A stretch of 19,965 nt of DNA from Holosporales bacterium. GTDB lineage: Bacteria; Pseudomonadota; Alphaproteobacteria; UBA3830; JAIRMZ01. The stretch spans positions 1 to 19,965 of the forward strand of contig JAITIJ010000068.1 of the NCBI GenBank assembly GCA_031279495.1, given 5' to 3'. Under the pieces are notes generated by a model. The model worked only from the letters and a program-made list of their open reading frames with translations, did no database searches and had not been told where the DNA came from. A program made the translations under genes and the position numbers. Below are positions 15,212 to 19,965 of the stretch, piece by piece. Every line of letters starts with the position of its first letter. Positions within the stretch are counted from its first letter, which is position 1.

Positions 15212-16639
15212 TTACTGAGAGCACCGTATCTTTTTAACAAATCGTGTTGTGCAGAAGCCTTCTTTCATATCTGCTAAAACAACTTTTCCTCCGCGCTTAA
15301 TAACTTCTTGCGCGCCAGCAAGGTCTTCGACACAATACTCAGCTCCTTTCACAAGAACATCTGGCTGAAGAGAGTCGATCAATGCTTTTGGAGTGTAGCT
15401 ATCAAAAAGCACAACGGCATCCACGTCTTGCAAAGATGCTACAATTTCTGCCCGCACATGCTCGTTTTGAAAAGGGCGTAAGGACCCCTTGATCGCGCGT
15501 ATAGAGGCATCTGTATTTAACCCAACAATAAGCCTATCACAGTTTTTTCGTGCGGTCCGAATGGTGGATAAATGTCCGGGATGCAGAATGTCGAAACATC
15601 CGTTTGTAAAACCAATTTTTAGCCCCTGCTGCCGCCACTGATGAATCTTCATCAGAATATCGTCTGATGAAAGATATTTTTGATGCCACGGCAAAGGCTG
15701 ATTCAATGTTTTAATTTCATCGTAAGAAACGACAGCAGTTCCTGATTTGCGTACGGCTTGTCCTGCAGCAAAATTGGATAAGACAACGGCCTCTTCTAGA
15801 GAGATTCCAGCAGCAAGAGCGACGGATAGATAGGCTATAGCGGTATCTCCAGCACCGGAAACGTCAAAAACATCTTGCTGCGTCGCAGGCACTTTTGTGA
15901 TCTTTTTTGGCGTGATTAAGCACATACCTGCTTCACTACATGTGAGAAGGATTGCTTGAAAGGCGTATTGAGAAACGACATATTGTGTTTTCTTGCAGGC
16001 TTCATCAATACTAGAGATAGGCCCTAAAATGCTCGCAAGCTCTTTTATATTCGGTGTAAGTACAGAAGCACCTTGGTATTTTCCAAATGAAAGGCTCTTG
16101 GGATCCGCAATGATTGACTTCTTGTGAGTTCTCGCAATATCAATCAATGATTGGGTTAATTCCAGAGGCAATGTTCCCTTGTTATAATCTGACAGGACAA
16201 GTACATCGTGTTTTGAAATCTGATTTTCAATAGCAGCGTATATTCTCTGACTTAATTCAGAGTCAATGGGCTCGGTGATTTCCTCGTCCAAACGCACTAG
16301 CTGATGATGATCCGCGACAATGCGCGTTTTTAGGGTCGTTTTGCGGCGCGAAGAGGAAAAAAGAAGCGGAGTGATAGCAGTACAATGCGTCAAGGCCGAT
16401 TTGACTGAGGCTCCTGAGGAATCTTCGCCCAAAACGCCACACAGTGTGCATTGCGCGCCTGCAGCTGCAATGTTGTTTGCGACGTTGGCGGCTCCTCCCA
16501 AAATGTCTTGCACAGAATCGACTGACACAACAGGGACTGGAGCTTCAGGCGACAAACGATGCGCTTTTCCAGAAACATATCGATCAAGAATAACATCGCC
16601 AACGCACAAGATACGGACATCTGCGAAGGAGGGGATCAC
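15212..16639 (-). CDS. hldE: Bifunctional heptose 7-phosphate kinase / heptose 1-phosphate adenylyltransferase
   Basis: A 475-residue enzyme of ADP-heptose synthesis, the precursor of the inner core of LPS. The N-terminal PfkB kinase domain (about 1-315) has GGAANVANN (48-56) and the catalytic GAGD (262-265). The C-terminal nucleotidyltransferase domain (about 340-475) has FTNGCFDILHPGH (344-356) with the HxGH signature. It phosphorylates heptose 7-phosphate at C1 and then, after GmhB, adds AMP. Fusion of both domains is the normal HldE arrangement. The GTG at 16639 overlaps the upstream stop as GTGA and has GGAG 7 nt before it. A longer in-frame TTG start (16672) is less likely. Other ADP-heptose genes are not in this window. 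Confidence 0.95.
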   Translation of the reverse strand: MIPSFADVRILCVGDVILDRYVSGKAHRLSPEAPVPVVSVDSVQDILGGAANVANNIAAAGAQCTLCGVLGEDSSGASVKSALTHCTAITPLLFSSSRRKTTLKTRIVADHHQLVRLDEEITEPIDSELSQRIYAAIENQISKHDVLVLSDYNKGTLPLELTQSLIDIARTHKKSIIADPKSLSFGKYQGASVLTPNIKELASILGPISSIDEACKKTQYVVSQYAFQAILLTCSEAGMCLITPKKITKVPATQQDVFDVSGAGDTAIAYLSVALAAGISLEEAVVLSNFAAGQAVRKSGTAVVSYDEIKTLNQPLPWHQKYLSSDDILMKIHQWRQQGLKIGFTNGCFDILHPGHLSTIRTARKNCDRLIVGLNTDASIRAIKGSLRPFQNEHVRAEIVASLQDVDAVVLFDSYTPKALIDSLQPDVLVKGAEYCVEDLAGAQEVIKRGGKVVLADMKEGFCTTRFVKKIRCSQ

Positions 16640-17298
16640 TTTGGAGCTCCTTCGAAGCTGATGTCGATCCAAAATTCGCCATCGCCAATGGGATGTGTGT
16701 CCGTTTCAAAAAGGATTTCTTCGTTGGGAAGCAATTTTTGCTGATTAAACTTATGCGTCCAAGAAATACGTTGTGTTGTTGTCTTAAGATGAAGGAGATT
16801 TTTAATCGTTTCCAGCGTTCCTGTTGCTTCGCGGTGAGGAATAAGAACGATTTTCAGAGAAGGCAACGTGCGAGGCTGATTTGTTACGTTTGCAACTTTT
16901 CCTGACAGTACCATCGTCAGTCCTTGATCAGTTTTTTGGACAGAAGATGTGACATTGCAAATTTCAAGACCTTCTCCTGCGATCTCAATGGGGATATGCA
17001 AAGCTCGGCATACAAGTGCAAGAGAGGGGAACTGAGAAACAATGCGCGGATGCATGACACCCAAGCAAACAAGCCCGAGCAGAGAGAGAGACATCACGAG
17101 CCCCCATCTGAAAGAGGCTCCACTCTTTGTTTGTGGAGTAATGGGTTTCTCTGGCGCGAAGGCGTTGAGGATATCTGGATCCATGGCCGGCTGGAACCAG
17201 GTTTTTGAGCAGACGGAGCAGCGCACAACGCGGCCTTCTCCTAAAGATTCAATGGCAACAGAATAGCGGCGTGCGCAGGAGGGACACGTAACGATCAT
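16636..17298 (-). CDS. MJ0042-type zinc-ribbon membrane protein
   Basis: A 220-residue protein. The N-terminal zinc ribbon has two Cys pairs (C5/C8 and C27/C30, CPSC and CSVC), as in MJ0042/PF13719 proteins. One transmembrane helix follows at about 65-81, then a beta-rich domain resembling the DUF3426-type extracytoplasmic domain (LSGKVANVTNQPRTLPSLKI...). Such proteins are common in Alphaproteobacteria and have no firm function; a zinc- or nucleic-acid-linked envelope sensor is only a guess. It is the first gene of a minus-strand operon with hldE (4-base GTGA overlap) and the antiporter. The ATG at 17298 starts exactly at the zinc ribbon. Confidence 0.88.
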   Translation of the reverse strand: MIVTCPSCARRYSVAIESLGEGRVVRCSVCSKTWFQPAMDPDILNAFAPEKPITPQTKSGASFRWGLVMSLSLLGLVCLGVMHPRIVSQFPSLALVCRALHIPIEIAGEGLEICNVTSSVQKTDQGLTMVLSGKVANVTNQPRTLPSLKIVLIPHREATGTLETIKNLLHLKTTTQRISWTHKFNQQKLLPNEEILFETDTHPIGDGEFWIDISFEGAPK

Positions 17299-17325
17299 TA
17301 CAAAAGATCCAACAAACGTTGCTAA

Positions 17326-17353
17326 ATTATAGGCAATTGACCAGAAACCGCAA
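17326..17353 (-). promoter_or_regulatory. Candidate promoter of the zinc-ribbon/hldE/antiporter operon
   Basis: On the minus strand a perfect TATAAT (17331-17326) is preceded after 16 nt by TTGCGG (17353-17348). The predicted start is about 20 nt before the zinc-ribbon ATG, giving a very short leader. Confidence 0.5.
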
Positions 17354-17637
17354 TCAACGATTGTCGAGAAACTAAGGCTAAAGCTTTTTTGAAAGATTTG
17401 AAAGAGCAGATGGAAGAATGGGGAATGTCTTGCTCCCTTCCTTCAGTATCCGTTTATCCTTCAATGGATAGAACTCAGCCTTATCTCTCCTTCATTCTTC
17501 TCTTCCTCCTCCCCCCCTTTTTTTTGCCCTCTTATTTCTCCATAGGAGTTCAACAAAATTTTATAGATAAATACTGCAACTTTTTTTGCAGCAAACAACG
17601 ACTCACTTTCTTCATCTTTTTGCAAGAAGCCCGCTTA

Positions 17638-17672
17638 GGGAATAGGAGTGCCTTACTCGTAACTCCTATCCC
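17638..17672. terminator. Long hairpin after the repeat-protein gene
   Basis: GGGAATAGGAGT (17638-17649) pairs with ACTCCTATCCC (17662-17672), with one bulged base and a 12-nt loop. It lies 12 nt after the repeat-protein stop on the minus strand. On that strand no U-run follows, so it is either a 3'-end stabiliser, a rho-type end, or part of some other structure. Confidence 0.45.
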
Positions 17673-17683
17673 TTTAATCTATG

Positions 17684-19396
17684 CTATTTCCTGCGGTGGT
17701 GATGCCACCTGCGTTGCACTCTGGCTGATGCTTGCGCCTGTGCGATAGCTAAATGCTGTCCGCGAATACTTCGTTCCATGCGGGTTCTTTCTTCCTCGTC
17801 ATCATCATCTAGAATGAGAACCGGTTGCTGCCCAGGTAGCTCTGGGCTGTGCCAAAGAAAAAATGTTCCGTCCGGACGACGGAGCCGGCATGTCGTTCGG
17901 TACTTGTAAACAAAAACGTTCCCAACCTGGTGCGGTTGCTCTGTAAACTCGTTTATTGGCTCTCCTTCCTCTGTATAAGGACGAAACTCGCATCCAGCCC
18001 GAACTTTTGGTGTGACATCAATTATAATTCGTTTCCCTGCATCCTCGAAAAAGATAATTTCCCGCGCATATGCTCCTAGCTGGAAATCGTTATTTTCCCA
18101 TCCCCTCTGTTCGTAAGTGTGCGGAAAGCATCTCTCTCGATCTGGAATCGGCGCGCCTACTTTCAATCGCGCATCTTTATTAATCACCGGTCGATTGCGC
18201 AGATCCGCAAAAGGCTGCATCATTCCGTAGGAATAACCGTACTCATATTCACGCCCCTCTTCATTCCGTGCTAGTTGCCCACTTTCGTGGTGATATATTC
18301 CTGGTATAGGTTCATAAATAACGGGAAAGAGCTCTCTCAAGACGTTAATAACATATCGCTCTCCTCCGTCGTCGATAAAGACTTTTAAATCGACAAAGCA
18401 GAAATCGTCTTGGCATTCTCCAACGACACGACTCGCTTCGTATTTGTGCGGTCGAGGACTACCCATATTAGGCACCCCTTTTTTTACCGGCACACGCGGC
18501 GCAGCGCGATAATGTGCAAGACCAACGATGTCAATGTAAAGATCCTCTATCGGATAGGAAACACGCGCATCCATGTCATGTCTATAGTTCCCGCCTAGAC
18601 GCTCCCGCACGAGAGGAAACACTTTCCGATAAGGATCTCCTACAGGGATGCCCCCTTCGTCGACATCCAAACAGGTTACTCCTACAATAGTACCGATGAC
18701 GTCGAAATCTGTACTGATCTCTGTTCTTTGTGCGATGGGATGATCCCTATCTGGATAGGGGGCACGGATAACGACGCGCTCCTCGCCAAGATAGCGAGGG
18801 ATTCCCTGTAAATTAACGACGTCCTGAACGGTATGAAAAAGCGTTCCATCCTCTTCTTTCCACCGTCGACCAGGGATCGGCTCGTGCACAATCGGTAGAT
18901 TCCTTTCTGTTATGCCTATGTTTTGCAATCCTTCATTTTGTGGCAAAAACACATCGAGCTCTACGCGCGCAATCTGCCCTACACGCGTAATATGTCTTAG
19001 GCCATAATGGTGGAAAAAGGATCGCTCTCTGTCTTGTACGCTTTCTAGTACAAGCACATGACGTTCTCCTTTGTAGTAAGGCAGGCCCTGAATATCCGCA
19101 TAATAATCTACCAAGCAATAAGATACCCCCCTTTGCATATCATGTTCATAAAATCCTGGAAGTGGCACTTTTCGCAAAGGAAATGGCTCATAATAAACGG
19201 AGCCTGAAATTCCTCTGCGCGTGTCCTTAAAGGCGAGTTCGACGATCCCATCGCGTTCATTTACGCGATTAAAGACATTAGAAAGCCGAACGGTAGCAAT
19301 CGCCTCAGCCTCTTCAGCAGAAGGAGCTGCTCTCTTTTCCATCCCTACAGCACTCGAGCATATACAACACACCAAAGTAACGATTAAGACGCGCAT
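17684..19396 (-). CDS. Secreted protein of about 4.5 degenerate ~95-residue repeats, unknown family
   Basis: A 570-residue predicted exported protein with signal peptide MRVLIVTLVCCICSSAVG. The body is built of related units, by eye at about 51-143, 144-237, 240-333, 333-445 and a partial one at 446-528. Shared elements in order are a strand like VELDVF.D.GG, FP(L/V)..EPIPG.Y.HD, (V)SY..(E)D.Y.DI.GL..Y, and P.PDRER.F.H.Y. A short Asp/Glu run (DDDDEEE, near 530) and an Ala/Gln/Arg helix ending RRWHHHRRK close the protein. I recognise no enzyme or known repeat family. A surface or host-facing role is inferred from export and repeats. The ATG at 19396 has GGGGA 7 nt upstream; an in-frame start at 19468 would bury the signal. 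It seems monocistronic. Confidence 0.8.
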   Translation of the reverse strand: MRVLIVTLVCCICSSAVGMEKRAAPSAEEAEAIATVRLSNVFNRVNERDGIVELAFKDTRRGISGSVYYEPFPLRKVPLPGFYEHDMQRGVSYCLVDYYADIQGLPYYKGERHVLVLESVQDRERSFFHHYGLRHITRVGQIARVELDVFLPQNEGLQNIGITERNLPIVHEPIPGRRWKEEDGTLFHTVQDVVNLQGIPRYLGEERVVIRAPYPDRDHPIAQRTEISTDFDVIGTIVGVTCLDVDEGGIPVGDPYRKVFPLVRERLGGNYRHDMDARVSYPIEDLYIDIVGLAHYRAAPRVPVKKGVPNMGSPRPHKYEASRVVGECQDDFCFVDLKVFIDDGGERYVINVLRELFPVIYEPIPGIYHHESGQLARNEEGREYEYGYSYGMMQPFADLRNRPVINKDARLKVGAPIPDRERCFPHTYEQRGWENNDFQLGAYAREIIFFEDAGKRIIIDVTPKVRAGCEFRPYTEEGEPINEFTEQPHQVGNVFVYKYRTTCRLRRPDGTFFLWHSPELPGQQPVLILDDDDEEERTRMERSIRGQHLAIAQAQASARVQRRWHHHRRK

Positions 19397-19539
19397 GGTA
19401 TCTTCCCCTTGAGATTGCACGGCCATATACAATTTAGAGTTGCACTCGTCAGATTTCGTGTCAACCACCGGTTGTTTTCTGGAGCAGTTGTTGCGTAGAA
19501 AGAAAATTTGGCGTTCTGAGTTAAAAGAGGGAAGCGCGT

Positions 19540-19567
19540 CTTATAGAAGAGGAGAATACAATCACAA
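19540..19567 (-). promoter_or_regulatory. Candidate promoter of the repeat-protein gene
   Basis: On the minus strand TTGTGA (19567-19562) is followed after 16 nt by TATAAG (19545-19540). The leader would be about 140 nt. A consensus TTGACA also occurs nearer the gene, but it has no matching -10 at the right distance. Confidence 0.4.
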
Positions 19568-19820
19568 GCCGAATTTCCACATCTTTCACTTTAATAGTTT
19601 GTATCATGGTGTTTGCCCTCTTTTTTGAACCATCAAAAATCCTTACACATCGCTTATCGCCATAAAGTCTTTGGAAGTTTTTCTTGGTTTTTAGGGATTT
19701 GAGGAGGGGAAACCCTCCATCCCCCTCTTTTATTTCCCCATTTTCTATTGGTAACAAAATCCTCTTCCTCTCTTTCTTTTGGTTTTTTCCAAGCATCTGC
19801 CTCTATTTCTCTCCTCATAT

Positions 19821-19850
19821 TTCTCGCTTTTTCTCGCTTTTTCTCGCTTT
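19821..19850 (+). repeat. 10-bp tandem repeat, three perfect copies
   Basis: TTCTCGCTTT occurs three times in a row in a pyrimidine-rich intergenic stretch. It is non-coding as far as I can see and sits about 110 nt before the gene start at the right edge. Confidence 0.9.
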
Positions 19851-19961
19851 CCCCTTCCATTCCCTCCTCCAAGATTTTTTTCTTTTTATTAACCGGATGG
19901 TAACTTTTTTATAGGAGCATAGGGAGTATAGATTTAAGACACAGCAAAAAGGAGAGAAAAA

Positions 19962-19965
19962 ATGT
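19962..19965 (+). CDS. Start of a gene leaving the right edge
   Basis: AAAAAGGAG ends at 19954, followed after 7 nt by ATG at 19962-19964. This is one of the best ribosome sites in the window. Only the first codon is present, so no function can be given. Confidence 0.45.

Larger units (their letters stand above)
17299..17683. other. Intergenic region with polypyrimidine tract
   Basis: No gene is supported. A plus-strand frame from 17389 to 17748 crosses low-complexity sequence and overlaps the next gene, so I do not accept it. Visible items are the operon promoter (17326-17353), a pyrimidine-only stretch near 17495-17525 ending in seven C and eight T, a small hairpin (CTGCAA / TTGCAG, 17574-17591), and a larger hairpin at 17638-17672. 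Confidence 0.45.
19469..19961. other. Intergenic region, pyrimidine-rich on the plus strand
   Basis: No complete gene is supported. A minus frame (19796-19521) ends in a plausible stretch (MIQTIKVKDVEIRLVIVF) but has a lysine-rich, low-complexity start. The region holds a candidate promoter for the repeat protein, a GAAA-capped hairpin (GGAGGG 19703-19708, CCCTCC 19713-19718), and a three-copy 10-bp tandem repeat. Confidence 0.4.

Noticed and set aside
17389..17748. Plus-strand ORF of 119 codons
   Set aside because: It passes through a polypyrimidine low-complexity tract and a hairpin, then overlaps the repeat-protein gene on the opposite strand. No family features.
19521..19796. Minus-strand ORF of 91 codons upstream of the repeat protein
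   Set aside because: Lysine-rich low-complexity start, no Shine-Dalgarno seen, and its C-terminal part contains the candidate promoter of the repeat-protein gene.

Overview
The window looks like chromosomal DNA of a Gram-negative bacterium. The most likely group is the Alphaproteobacteria, possibly a host-associated lineage such as Holosporales. The outer membrane is implied by a lipoprotein, a signal-bearing beta-barrel candidate and heptose (LPS) biosynthesis. The alphaproteobacterial guess rests on the gene order RNase E followed by an M48/TPR peptidase and on the MJ0042-type zinc-ribbon protein. The Holosporales idea is only an inference from style and composition. No tRNA, rRNA, CRISPR array or complete insertion sequence was recognised.

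Left part (1-6742). After a gene-poor edge lies mfd (transcription-repair coupling factor, plus strand). A short minus-strand gene for a small secreted protein follows, apparently broken near its 3' end by a frameshift. Then come a plus-strand BON-domain lipoprotein gene, whose ribosome binding site sits in a hairpin, and yifB (ComM-like AAA+ ATPase).

Middle (6797-13121). A minus-strand pair, rne (RNase E/G) and an M48 metalloprotease with TPR repeats, is joined by an ATGA overlap. Rne has a candidate promoter and a 5' UTR of about 195 nt with a hairpin and a possible upstream ORF. Divergent from it is a self-contained plus-strand unit: a strong promoter, a 40-codon ORF overlapping the next start by ATGA, an outer-membrane beta-barrel candidate, a secreted coiled-coil protein and a clear rho-independent terminator.

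Right part (13122-19965). A minus-strand operon runs zinc-ribbon membrane protein > hldE (heptose kinase/adenylyltransferase) > CPA2-type cation:proton antiporter. Further right is a minus-strand gene for a 570-residue secreted protein made of about four and a half degenerate repeats of roughly 95 residues, which I could not assign to any family. The last bases hold a good ribosome binding site and ATG of a gene that leaves the window.

Housekeeping functions (repair, RNA turnover, envelope proteolysis, LPS core, ion homeostasis) are mixed with lineage-specific exported proteins: the beta-barrel, the coiled-coil protein, the small secreted protein and the repeat protein. The exported set is where new biology is most likely. 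I found no clear evidence of a defence system or a mobile element.
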